The translations under genes and the position numbers were made by a program. Shown here in pieces: positions 1 through 5,626 of a stretch of DNA of 5,836 nt (positions are counted from its first letter, which is position 1; each line of letters opens with the position of its first letter). The notes under the pieces were generated by a model, which worked only from the letters and a program-made list of their open reading frames with translations, had not been told where the DNA came from and made no database searches. The stretch comes from Clostridiaceae bacterium (GTDB lineage: Bacteria; Bacillota; Clostridia; UMGS1883; JAAYMJ01), in assembly GCA_012521455.1 (NCBI GenBank), contig JAAYMJ010000177.1, positions 1 to 5,836 on the forward strand. Direction: 5' to 3'.

Positions 1-110
1 CCTCTTATTATTATCTTCCCAAGCCTGGCATGTGGGAAATTTTAGAAGACCCCTTAGGAATGGCCCGGCGAACCCTTGATATGATGAGCAAAATTGATAA
101 ATTAACATAA
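1..110 (+). CDS. 3' end of an unidentified protein (partial)
   Basis: An open frame enters from the left edge (first whole codon at base 3) and ends at TAA 108-110, giving 35 C-terminal residues. They read as ordinary protein: a Tyr-rich start, then LPKPGMWEILEDPLG, then a probable amphipathic helix MARRTLDMMSKIDKLT. The other two forward frames hit stops within the same stretch. A strong terminator begins about 30 bases after the stop, as expected for the end of a real gene. I do not recognise the family from this tail and assign no function. It is convergent with the ammonium channel gene, so it is probably not part of that operon. Confidence 0.6.
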   Translation, partial: SYYYLPKPGMWEILEDPLGMARRTLDMMSKIDKLT

Positions 111-140
111 AAACCTAATCCCAAAGACTAAAAGGCATAA

Positions 141-170
141 AAAAGGCACCGGGAATATCCGGTGCCTTTT
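141..170. terminator. Bidirectional intrinsic terminator
   Basis: A perfect 12-bp stem (141-152 with 159-170, core GGCACCGG/CCGGTGCC) closes a 6-base loop. T-runs follow on the + side (167-173), and the A-run at 139-144 supplies the T-run for the minus strand. It lies between two convergent genes, about 30 bases after the + strand stop and about 30 bases after the amt stop, so it can serve both. Confidence 0.93.
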
Positions 171-198
171 TTTATCAAGTTTTTTGGCAAAAACCAAA

Positions 199-1965
199 TT
201 AACGTGTTGTGAGCACTTCCTCATCCTCGTCCTGCAACGCGTCATAGCCTTCTTCGCCGGTCCTTATCTTAATTACGTTTTCAACGTCGTAGATAAAGAT
301 TTTGCCGTCGCCTACATTTCCGGTGTAAAGGGATTTTTTAATTGTATCAACCAAAGTTTCCACAGGGATTTTGCATACCACAATGTCCACCTGTACTTTT
401 GGCAAAAGCCTTGTTTTAACAGGCAAACCGCGGAAGTATTCCGTATGCCCTTTTTGCATGCCGTATCCAAGCACATTTGTAACCGTCAGGCCGGTAATGC
501 CGATTTTATCAAGTTCGGATTGAAGATGATTGAATTTTTCCTGATTGGTGATAACCGTAACTTTTGTCATCTTAGCGCCCGGGCGGGATTTGTTAACCAC
601 AGGTACTGCTTCATCCATGGGTACTGCGGGTTTTTGCACTTCAACAGGCTTTGGATAACTTGCTTTTGCCACACCGTCCAGCCCTGTATCCATAATGGGC
701 GCAACAATCGCAAAGTCCGGATATGCGCTGTTTCCATGCTCGCCAATATCCAAACCTTGGACTTCTTCTTCAAGGCTTACACGGATACCAATGGTCACTT
801 TCATGAGATACCAAACAAGGGCAGATGACACAAACACAAAGGCGCCAACCGCGATAACCCCAAGAAGCTCAACACCGAAAAGCTGCCATCCGCCGCCAAA
901 GAACAGCCCGTTTACTGATGACAGGCTCGTTACGCCTTCTTCGGCAAACAGCCCGACGCACAAGGTCCCGAAAACCCCGCAGACCAAATGCACGCTAGTA
1001 GCGCCAACGGGGTCGTCGACTTTAGCCTTGTCAAACAATAGCACTGAAAATACAACGATTATACCTGCAATTGCGCCGATAATCAATGAACTTGTAACGC
1101 TGACAAAAGCGCAGCTTCCCGTAATTCCCACAAGGCCCGCAAGACAGCCGTTGATGGTCATGCCAAGGTCGGGTTTTCCAATGAAAATCCATGAGGTAAT
1201 TGTCGCGGTAAGCACAGCCGCGATAGCGGCGGTATTAGTTGTAACCATAATATGCACAACATCCGCCGGGTTTTGGAAGCTCATTGTGGAGCCGGGGTTG
1301 AAACCAAACCAGCCCAACCACAATACAAAAAGACCGATAACAGCCAAGGACAAGTTATGCCCCGGGATAGCTTTGGGCGTCCCGTCCTTATCATACTTGC
1401 CGTAGCGGGGCCCGAGTATAATCGCGCCTGCCAGTGCCGCCCAGCCGCCTACGGAGTGAACAACCGTATCCCCCGCAAAGTCCAAAAAGCCTAAATTGCT
1501 AAGCCAGCCGCCGCCCCAAATCCAGTGCCCCACGATGGGGTAAATTGTCAAAGTTAAAACAAAGGAAAACAAAATAAATGATAAGTATTTCACACGCTCA
1601 GCCACAGCCCCTGACACAATGGTCGCCGCGGTTCCGCAGAACACAAGCTGGAAGAAGAATTTTCCCCAAAACGGAACGCTGCTTGTTAGGGTATCTTTAT
1701 AAAAATCAAGGTTTGAATTTCCTAAAACCGAAAGATTTTGTGTGCCCACAAAGGGGTTATCCCCCCCGAACATCAAGCCCCAGCCAAGAAGCATAAACCC
1801 TAGGGATGAAACCGCAAAAACAATAAAGTTTTTAGATAAGATATTTACGGCGTTTTTAGAACGGCAAAAACCTGTTTCCACCGCGGCAAAGCCTAAGTTC
1901 ATGAAAAACACCAGTATTGCCGCAAGCACAACCCATAAAGTATCAACAATCATTGTAATATCCAT
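199..1965 (-). CDS. amt: Ammonium channel Amt fused to a C-terminal P-II (GlnB/GlnK-type) domain
   Basis: 588 residues. Residues 1 to about 397 are an Amt/Mep/Rh channel with about 11 membrane helices. Visible hallmarks are D162 in LDFAGDTVVH, the pore histidines H170 and H326 (as in DDPVGATSVH), probable gate phenylalanines F109 and F222 (GWFGFNPGS), and the cytosolic tail motif GLDIGEHG at 404-411. A Pro-rich linker (about 419-465) leads to a full P-II domain, 466-588, which aligns one-to-one with E. coli GlnB from its Met1. It carries the T-loop QKGHTEYFRG, the B-loop TGNVGDGK and the C-loop KIRTGEE. In free systems GlnK docks on AmtB and blocks the pore with T-loop Arg47; the equivalent R512 is present. 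The tyrosine uridylylated in E. coli (Y51) is V516, and R38 is M503. The inferred role is ammonium uptake with a built-in sensor of ATP/ADP and 2-oxoglutarate. The ATG start has a strong SD (AAAGGAGG, 1973-1980). There is no frameshift. Confidence 0.97.
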   Translation of the reverse strand: MDITMIVDTLWVVLAAILVFFMNLGFAAVETGFCRSKNAVNILSKNFIVFAVSSLGFMLLGWGLMFGGDNPFVGTQNLSVLGNSNLDFYKDTLTSSVPFWGKFFFQLVFCGTAATIVSGAVAERVKYLSFILFSFVLTLTIYPIVGHWIWGGGWLSNLGFLDFAGDTVVHSVGGWAALAGAIILGPRYGKYDKDGTPKAIPGHNLSLAVIGLFVLWLGWFGFNPGSTMSFQNPADVVHIMVTTNTAAIAAVLTATITSWIFIGKPDLGMTINGCLAGLVGITGSCAFVSVTSSLIIGAIAGIIVVFSVLLFDKAKVDDPVGATSVHLVCGVFGTLCVGLFAEEGVTSLSSVNGLFFGGGWQLFGVELLGVIAVGAFVFVSSALVWYLMKVTIGIRVSLEEEVQGLDIGEHGNSAYPDFAIVAPIMDTGLDGVAKASYPKPVEVQKPAVPMDEAVPVVNKSRPGAKMTKVTVITNQEKFNHLQSELDKIGITGLTVTNVLGYGMQKGHTEYFRGLPVKTRLLPKVQVDIVVCKIPVETLVDTIKKSLYTGNVGDGKIFIYDVENVIKIRTGEEGYDALQDEDEEVLTTR

Positions 1966-1972
1966 ATAACTT

Positions 1973-1993
1973 CCTCCTTTAAAATATTAAAGG
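1973..1993 (-). promoter_or_regulatory. amt ribosome binding site inside a possible SD-sequestering hairpin
   Basis: The SD AAAGGAGG (1973-1980) lies 7 bases before the ATG. On the minus-strand RNA, CCUUUAA (1987-1993) can pair with UUAAAGG (1976-1982) across a 4-base loop, giving 7 bp that cover AAAGG of the SD. Bases 1989-1993 of this hairpin are also the foot of the larger hairpin at 1989-2032, so the two folds exclude each other. The SD itself is clear; its regulatory use is inference. Confidence 0.6.
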
Positions 1994-2032
1994 CGTGTAT
2001 TTTATTGAAGCACCAATAAAACACACGCCTTT
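1989..2032 (-). promoter_or_regulatory. Long leader hairpin upstream of the amt SD
   Basis: On the minus-strand RNA the arms at 2014-2032 and 1989-2007 form a continuous 19-bp stem (AAAGGCGUGU, one G-U pair, UUUUAUUG) with the 6-base loop GUGCUU. On the + strand the same position is an A-C mismatch, so the structure fits amt mRNA better than a + transcript. It ends 8 bases before the SD. The run after it (UUUAAUAUUUU) is not a clean U-tract, so a plain terminator is less likely than a leader or translational element. Confidence 0.7.
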
Positions 2033-2078
2033 GTGTGCAATATTTAATTATTACTAACACATAAACGCTTTTTGATGC

Positions 2079-2097
2079 CAATAAAACCACGCGCTTT
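2079..2097 (-). repeat. Degenerate second copy of the leader hairpin 5' arm
   Basis: Read on the minus strand, this 19-base element (AAAGCGCGUGG then UUUUAUUG) matches the 5' arm of the hairpin at 1989-2032, apart from a one-base insertion and a one-base deletion. It could pair with the same 3' arm over about 18 bp with two single-base bulges. It can also form a weaker local hairpin with GCGUUU (2063-2068). The two copies start about 65 bases apart. Confidence 0.5.
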
Positions 2098-2112
2098 AGG
2101 ATTAACAATACA

Positions 2113-2133
2113 TTTTATGAATAAAACATAAAA
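2113..2133 (-). promoter_or_regulatory. Small AU-only hairpin in the amt leader
   Basis: UUUUAUG (2127-2133) can pair with CAUAAAA (2113-2119) around a 7-base loop. The stem is 7 bp with one G-C pair, so it is weak and could arise by chance in AT-rich DNA. It is listed because it lies between the two stronger leader hairpins. Confidence 0.25.
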
Positions 2134-2140
2134 ATTATGA

Positions 2141-2174
2141 AAGGGCGCTATCGGCTAATGCCAACAGCGCCCTT
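2141..2174 (-). promoter_or_regulatory. Strong hairpin at the 5' end of the amt leader
   Basis: On the minus-strand RNA, AAGGGCGCUGUUGGC pairs with GCCGAUAGCGCCCUU around the tetraloop AUUA. This is an unbroken 15-bp stem including two G-U pairs. On the + strand both wobbles become A-C mismatches, so the fold is strand-specific. It begins within a few bases of the predicted transcript start. A loose T-rich stretch (TCATAATTTTTA) follows, so premature termination is possible but not clear. Confidence 0.7.
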
Positions 2175-2185
2175 GCTTAAAAATT

Positions 2186-2214
2186 ATATTAACCTATCCG
2201 CAATAATTTGTCAA
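2186..2214 (-). promoter_or_regulatory. Probable sigma-A promoter of amt
   Basis: On the minus strand a perfect -35 TTGACA (2209-2214) stands exactly 17 bases from TAATAT (2186-2191). A TATAAT also occurs at 2183-2188, but at a spacing of 20. Transcription would begin near 2176-2180, giving a leader of about 210 nt and placing the 15-bp hairpin right at the 5' end. Confidence 0.65.
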
Positions 2215-2428
2215 TAGGGGTTTAAAAATTTTTCCTGTTTTCATTATATGCCAAATTCGGGATTTTGATATTTGCGCCGTTATAAAAAACAATTAAAACA
2301 GTAAAAATTGCACGGGCAGATTATGTGTGGTAATATAAAATTGTTTTATCCGGATACTAATATTTCAGGGCTGTTTTAAAAAACAATTGAACACAAACTC
2401 GCCTCTCTACTTTTCATAGGTGGTGTTT
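2215..2428. other. AT-rich intergenic region with AAAACAATT repeats
   Basis: No plausible coding frame is seen here. The 9-mer AAAACAATT occurs at 2286-2294 and 2380-2388 on + and inverted at 2339-2347; the two + copies extend to AAAAAACAATT. A second, weaker + promoter candidate is TTGCAC (2308-2313), 17 bases, TGGTAATAT (2328-2336). This is the upstream region of the XRE-type regulator gene, so the repeats could be operator sites, but AT-rich DNA yields such matches easily. Confidence 0.35.
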
Positions 2429-2437
2429 TGATATAAT
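2429..2437 (+). promoter_or_regulatory. Extended -10 promoter of the regulator gene
   Basis: TGATATAAT is a perfect extended -10 (TG, one base, TATAAT). No good -35 lies 17 bases upstream (ACTTTT), which is tolerated by extended -10 promoters. Transcription would start near 2444, about 26 bases before the chosen ATG. Confidence 0.65.
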
Positions 2438-2454
2438 CCGTTGTAGAATAGGGC

Positions 2455-2465
2455 AAGGAGGTGAT
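2455..2465 (+). promoter_or_regulatory. Ribosome binding site fixing the regulator start at 2470
   Basis: AAGGAGGTGAT is a near-perfect complement of the 16S rRNA tail. Its AGGAGG core ends 8 bases before ATG 2470. The in-frame GTG at 2461 is part of this site, so it cannot be the start. Confidence 0.9.
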
Positions 2466-2469
2466 AAAA

Positions 2470-3072
2470 ATGAACCAGTATGTAACAGGCGCAACGATTA
2501 AAGCCTTAAGAGAGAAAAGGAAGCTTACACAGCTTCAGCTTGCAAATATGCTTAATGTAAGCGACAAGACCATTTCCAAATGGGAAACGGGAAAGGGGTA
2601 TCCCGACATTACACTCCTTGAGCCCATAGCGGACGCCTTAAACGTGTCAGTCCCCGAATTAATGTCAGGGAAAATAATTTCCAACGCAAATGTGTCCGCA
2701 AATATGATGAAATCAAAGTTTTATGTCTGCCCCGTATGCGGTAACGTTATCCATGCCATGGGGGACGCGGTGATTTACTGCCACGGGATTTTGCTTGCGC
2801 CCATAGATTTTGAAGAGGCTGATGAAAAGCACAAAATCCATGTTGAAAAAGTTGAAGACGAATACTATGTCAAAATTTATCATGATATGACAAAAAAACA
2901 CTATATTTCATTTATTGCAGCGGTTTCAATGGATAAAACCCAGATTGTAAAGCTTTATCCTGAGGGGAATGCCGAAGCAAGGTTTAAGATAAACGGCGCG
3001 AGAAAAATTTACTTTTACTGCAACAGGGACGGTTTGTTTAGCATTGACCCTGTAAAAAAAGATAAAATATAA
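2470..3072 (+). CDS. XRE-family regulator with a C-terminal desulfoferrodoxin-like domain
   Basis: 200 residues. Residues 8-64 are a Cro/C1-type helix-turn-helix; QLQLANMLNVSDKTISKWE contains the recognition helix and the hallmark SKWE. Residues 84-190 resemble desulfoferrodoxin. A desulforedoxin-like metal knuckle has C87-x2-C90 and then C104-H105, where the usual pair is Cys-Cys. A superoxide-reductase-like core follows with H121 (EKH), H138 and H144 (HDMTKKH, family HxMTxxH) and C184 in YCNRDG. The family motif is C-N-x-H-G, and the last iron-ligand histidine is D187 here. This suggests a metal- or redox-sensing transcription factor rather than a working superoxide reductase; that is inference. 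HTH-desulfoferrodoxin fusions occur in clostridia. It is probably co-transcribed with the methyltransferase gene 45 bases downstream. Its DNA targets are unknown, and autoregulation through the upstream repeats is possible. Confidence 0.9.
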   Translation: MNQYVTGATIKALREKRKLTQLQLANMLNVSDKTISKWETGKGYPDITLLEPIADALNVSVPELMSGKIISNANVSANMMKSKFYVCPVCGNVIHAMGDAVIYCHGILLAPIDFEEADEKHKIHVEKVEDEYYVKIYHDMTKKHYISFIAAVSMDKTQIVKLYPEGNAEARFKINGARKIYFYCNRDGLFSIDPVKKDKI

Positions 3073-3117
3073 TACGAAACATACTATAAGGGATATAATT
3101 TTTGGGGGGTACAGCCT

Positions 3118-3789
3118 ATGGATAAAAAACTTTTACGGGCAGCAGTTGCAAGATACCTGTTTGGTTTATTTATGGTTTTTATCTTACTATTCATCCCCGC
3201 GGGTACTTTTAAGTTTTACAACGGCTGGCTTTTTATCTTTATTCTTTTTATCCCCATGCTCATTTCAGGCATGGTTTTATACCTTAAAAACCCCCGGCTT
3301 TTAAAGCGGCGCTTAAACTCAAAAGAAAATGAGCCTGGGCAAAAAAGGCTGGTTTATATAAGCCTTGTTATGTTTATTTCTTCCTTTATTGCCGCGGGCT
3401 TAAATTTCCGCTTTAAGTGGCTCATTTTGCCAAAATGGCTGGTTTTTTCAGTCGCGGCGGTGTTTTTTATATCATACCTTATGTATGCTGAAGTCATTAG
3501 GGAAAACGAGTATTTGTCAAGGACGGTTTCGGTGGAAGAAAACCAAAAGGTTATAGACTATGGCCTTTATATGTTTGTAAGGCACCCTATGTATTTAGCG
3601 TCAATTTTTATGTTTTTGTCAATGCCCATAATGCTAGGCTCCCTTTATTCGTTTTTCATTCTTTTGATTTATCCAGCCATTGTGGTTGTGAGAATAAAAA
3701 ACGAGGAAGAATTTTTAGAAAAAAATTTAAAAGGGTATACTGAGTATAAAAAGCGGGTTAAATACAGGCTTATCGCGTTTGTTTGGTAA
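3118..3789 (+). CDS. Isoprenylcysteine carboxyl methyltransferase-family membrane protein
   Basis: 223 residues with about five hydrophobic segments (roughly 12-28, 35-56, 78-96, 106-124, 160-191). The C-terminal half carries the family signature: NEYLSRTVSV (130-139), YMFVRHPMY (151-159), a helical pair after it, RIKNEEEFL (192-200) and GYTEYKKRVKYRLI (206-219). Members are SAM-dependent methyltransferases whose active site is formed at the membrane face. The eukaryotic enzyme methylates prenylated cysteine. Bacteria generally lack that substrate and most bacterial members have unknown or lipid-like substrates, so none is assigned. The ATG follows a G-rich SD (GGGGGGT, 3104-3110) with 7 bases between. 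It lies 45 bases after the regulator stop with no terminator between them, and a strong terminator follows the gene, so the two look like an operon. Confidence 0.88.
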   Translation: MDKKLLRAAVARYLFGLFMVFILLFIPAGTFKFYNGWLFIFILFIPMLISGMVLYLKNPRLLKRRLNSKENEPGQKRLVYISLVMFISSFIAAGLNFRFKWLILPKWLVFSVAAVFFISYLMYAEVIRENEYLSRTVSVEENQKVIDYGLYMFVRHPMYLASIFMFLSMPIMLGSLYSFFILLIYPAIVVVRIKNEEEFLEKNLKGYTEYKKRVKYRLIAFVW

Positions 3790-3793
3790 AATT

Positions 3794-3823
3794 AAAGCCC
3801 GGCATACTAAAATGCCGGGCTTT
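3794..3823. terminator. Bidirectional intrinsic terminator
   Basis: A perfect 12-bp stem (3794-3805 with 3812-3823, core GCCCGGCAT/ATGCCGGGC) closes a 6-base loop. A T-run follows on + (3821-3825). On minus the tail is TTTAATTTT. It begins 4 bases after the methyltransferase stop and lies 6 bases beyond the stop of the convergent glycosyltransferase gene. It is stronger in the + direction. Confidence 0.92.
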
Positions 3824-3829
3824 TTAGCT

Positions 3830-5614
3830 TTATAACGCTTCCATTTGTTCCCTTGCGGCTTTCATTCTGATTTCAAAATCGGTTTCAAGGTCGGAAGCCG
3901 CAGGGTAAATCGGTTTCCCAATACGCAGCCGCATAACGGGCTTTTTCCTTATAAATTTGTAAAGCCCCTTTGGCTTTTCAAAGGTAATTACCATAGGAAC
4001 TATCGGCACCCTTGCCTTTGCCGCAAGGTAAAAGGCGCCTTTCCTGAAATTCCTTATGCCTGTGTCATAGGGTTTTAACTCCCCTTCGGGGAAAAAGTGG
4101 ACTATATTGTTTTTCATCAACAAAAATTCCATTTCATCAAAAAAGGTTTTCAAATCCATGAAGTTTTCAGGAAGGCAAAATCCCCCCAGCACCCGCACAA
4201 GGGTGCCCGGCCACAGGGTTTTGATATTTTGCGGGATTGTGGGGAAAATCACCCTTTTTGGGAAAAAGGCAAGGCCGATTAACACGCTGTCTAATAAATG
4301 CACATGGTTGCATACGGTAAGGGCGCCCTTTATTCCCCGCAGATTTTTCCTGCCGTAGACTTTGATGCCCAAGACAAAGCGGGTCCAAAACATTAAAATG
4401 GGGCAGGCTATAAGAAGCTGGAAAAGCCGTGAAAAGAAGTTGAAAATCACTCCCCTGTGGTATTCGTTTTTGCCGTCTTTGTGCATATTTAAATACACTT
4501 TTTCAATTTTCTTAATGCTTTTTTCCAGCGCGAATTCCTTGCTGAACTCTGCGTACTTTTCTTCATACTGCTTTAGCTTTTGCACGTTTTCAATCCAGTA
4601 GTCAATCCTTTGCGCCAAAGACTCGGGAGAGCCTGCCTTAAAAAGGTTTTCCGGGCTTAGGGCAAACTGTGCCGCGGCGCTTTTAGGGCTGTCGGAAATT
4701 ATGGGCACAAGCCCGCAGGATATGGCCTCAATCAAGGACATGCCCTCAATCTCAACATCCGAGGTATGGACATATAAATCACAGCTATGTATCAGCTTTA
4801 TTAATTCCTCATGGCTGTAATAGCCAAATACGGGCGCATTCGGGAGTTTTTGGCCCATTTTCTTTAGCTTTTTCTCCCACGGGCCACGTCCGGCGAAATA
4901 AATCTGGATTTTATCAGCGTATTTTGATTTTTCCACCGCGCGGATTAAAACATCCTGCCTTTTTTCAGGCGAAAGCCTTCCCGTCATAAGGATTTTAATT
5001 GGCTCAAAATTGTGTTTGCGTCCTCCCTCAGAAGGGCAAAAGGCGGGGTGTACCCCGTTTGAGATAACATGCAGCTTTGCCTTGTATCCATGGCTTCTAA
5101 GCTGCGCCGCAATAAATTTTGAGGGGCAGTGAATGTGGGAAAACCTGCGGTAGAAAAAAAGGTAAAATAAAAAGTAAAACAAATGCGCCGCCAGCGATAC
5201 CCTCTTTAGCCCGATATTATATGTTATGTTTTCAGGCTGTATATGAAAAGCGGAAATCGCAGGGACTTTCAGCTTTTTTGCAATTCTTTGCGCCCTGCTT
5301 CCTAGGGGCCAGGGCTGATAAATATGCACCACGTCGCTTCCCTTTATCGCGCTTTCCAAAGTTTTTTTCACAGGCTTTGCAAAAAGGGTGTTTTGCTTGT
5401 GGGCAAAATATGTAGCGATGGGGATATTAAGCTCGGGCACATAGAACATCTCAAAGCCTGTGGATGGGTCTATTCCGCTTTTTCCGGGGTCGCCATAGGT
5501 AACAATCCTGATTTTATGCCCCTTCTTTTGGAGGCTTTCCGCAAAGTACATTGCGGATATGGTAATGCCGTTGTTATTGATATTAAAGGTGTCATTAACT
5601 AAAGTTATAATCAA
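3830..5614 (-). CDS. GT4 glycosyltransferase fused to a PlsC-type acyltransferase
   Basis: 594 residues from the TTG start at 5614. Residues 1-375 are a GT-B glycosyltransferase of family 4: NNNG loop 13-16, H124 in AFHIQPEN, ISNGV 184-188, donor-site GRLSPEKRQD 212-221, and the E-x7-E motif E288 to E296 (EGMSLIEA). Residues 389-416 are hydrophobic and probably enter or lie on the membrane. Residues 418 to about 575 are an LPLAT/PlsC acyltransferase with the catalytic H-x4-D (NHVHLLD, H437 and D442) and FPEG 508-511. Both modules keep their key residues. GT4 relatives make glucosyl-diacylglycerol-type lipids, and PlsC relatives acylate 1-acylglycerol-3-phosphate. A joint role in membrane glycolipid or phospholipid synthesis is inferred, and the real acceptors are unknown. 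An alternative in-frame ATG at 5632 would add MRGESV, but its SD (AAGG, 3 bases away) is poor, whereas GGGGAG sits 6 bases before the TTG. The gene stands alone. Confidence 0.9.
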   Translation of the reverse strand: MIITLVNDTFNINNNGITISAMYFAESLQKKGHKIRIVTYGDPGKSGIDPSTGFEMFYVPELNIPIATYFAHKQNTLFAKPVKKTLESAIKGSDVVHIYQPWPLGSRAQRIAKKLKVPAISAFHIQPENITYNIGLKRVSLAAHLFYFLFYLFFYRRFSHIHCPSKFIAAQLRSHGYKAKLHVISNGVHPAFCPSEGGRKHNFEPIKILMTGRLSPEKRQDVLIRAVEKSKYADKIQIYFAGRGPWEKKLKKMGQKLPNAPVFGYYSHEELIKLIHSCDLYVHTSDVEIEGMSLIEAISCGLVPIISDSPKSAAAQFALSPENLFKAGSPESLAQRIDYWIENVQKLKQYEEKYAEFSKEFALEKSIKKIEKVYLNMHKDGKNEYHRGVIFNFFSRLFQLLIACPILMFWTRFVLGIKVYGRKNLRGIKGALTVCNHVHLLDSVLIGLAFFPKRVIFPTIPQNIKTLWPGTLVRVLGGFCLPENFMDLKTFFDEMEFLLMKNNIVHFFPEGELKPYDTGIRNFRKGAFYLAAKARVPIVPMVITFEKPKGLYKFIRKKPVMRLRIGKPIYPAASDLETDFEIRMKAAREQMEAL

Positions 5615-5620
5615 AACTGA

Positions 5621-5626
5621 CTCCCC
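5621..5626 (-). promoter_or_regulatory. SD favouring a TTG start for the GT4-PlsC gene
   Basis: GGGGAG on the minus strand lies 6 bases before TTG (5612-5614). The resulting N-terminus, MIITLVNDTF, begins directly with the first Rossmann strand, as is usual for GT4 proteins. The upstream ATG at 5630-5632 would put this SD inside the coding region. Confidence 0.6.

Noticed and set aside
3..110. Assigning the partial left-edge protein to the UbiX-like flavoprotein family
   Set aside because: A short tail with a proline-aromatic stretch and a final helix loosely recalls such proteins, but no specific motif matches, so it is left unnamed.
568..590. Internal translation start producing free P-II from Met466
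   Set aside because: The bases before this ATG (CGGGCGCTAAG) hold no SD, so separate production of P-II is not supported.
184..828. Long + strand open frame opposite the P-II region
   Set aside because: It lies entirely antisense to the clear Amt-P-II coding frame, has no SD and gives a composition with no recognisable domain; it is a shadow.
695..1405. Long + strand open frame, Pro/Thr-rich
   Set aside because: It is antisense to conserved Amt membrane helices, and the Thr/Pro richness is the mirror of Gly/Ala/Val codons. There is no SD.
2043..2059. GlnR/TnrA-like box upstream of amt (TGTTA, 7 bases, TTAAA)
   Set aside because: One half-site is TTAAA rather than TNACA, inner positions also miss the consensus, and it would lie inside the leader well downstream of the promoter.
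1989..2174. ANTAR-type dual-hairpin antiterminator in the amt leader
   Set aside because: Nitrogen genes of this group can use it, but the loops here (AUUA, GUGCUU) lack the six-base A-x-x-G pattern and no clear overlapping terminator is present.
2461..2472. GTG start at 2461 for the regulator
   Set aside because: The GTG is part of the SD AAGGAGGTGAT; ATG 2470 is properly spaced from it.
3094..3099. TATAAT between the regulator and methyltransferase genes
   Set aside because: It is 18 bases before the ATG, so a transcript would start in or after the SD, and no -35 (AATACG) lies at the right distance.
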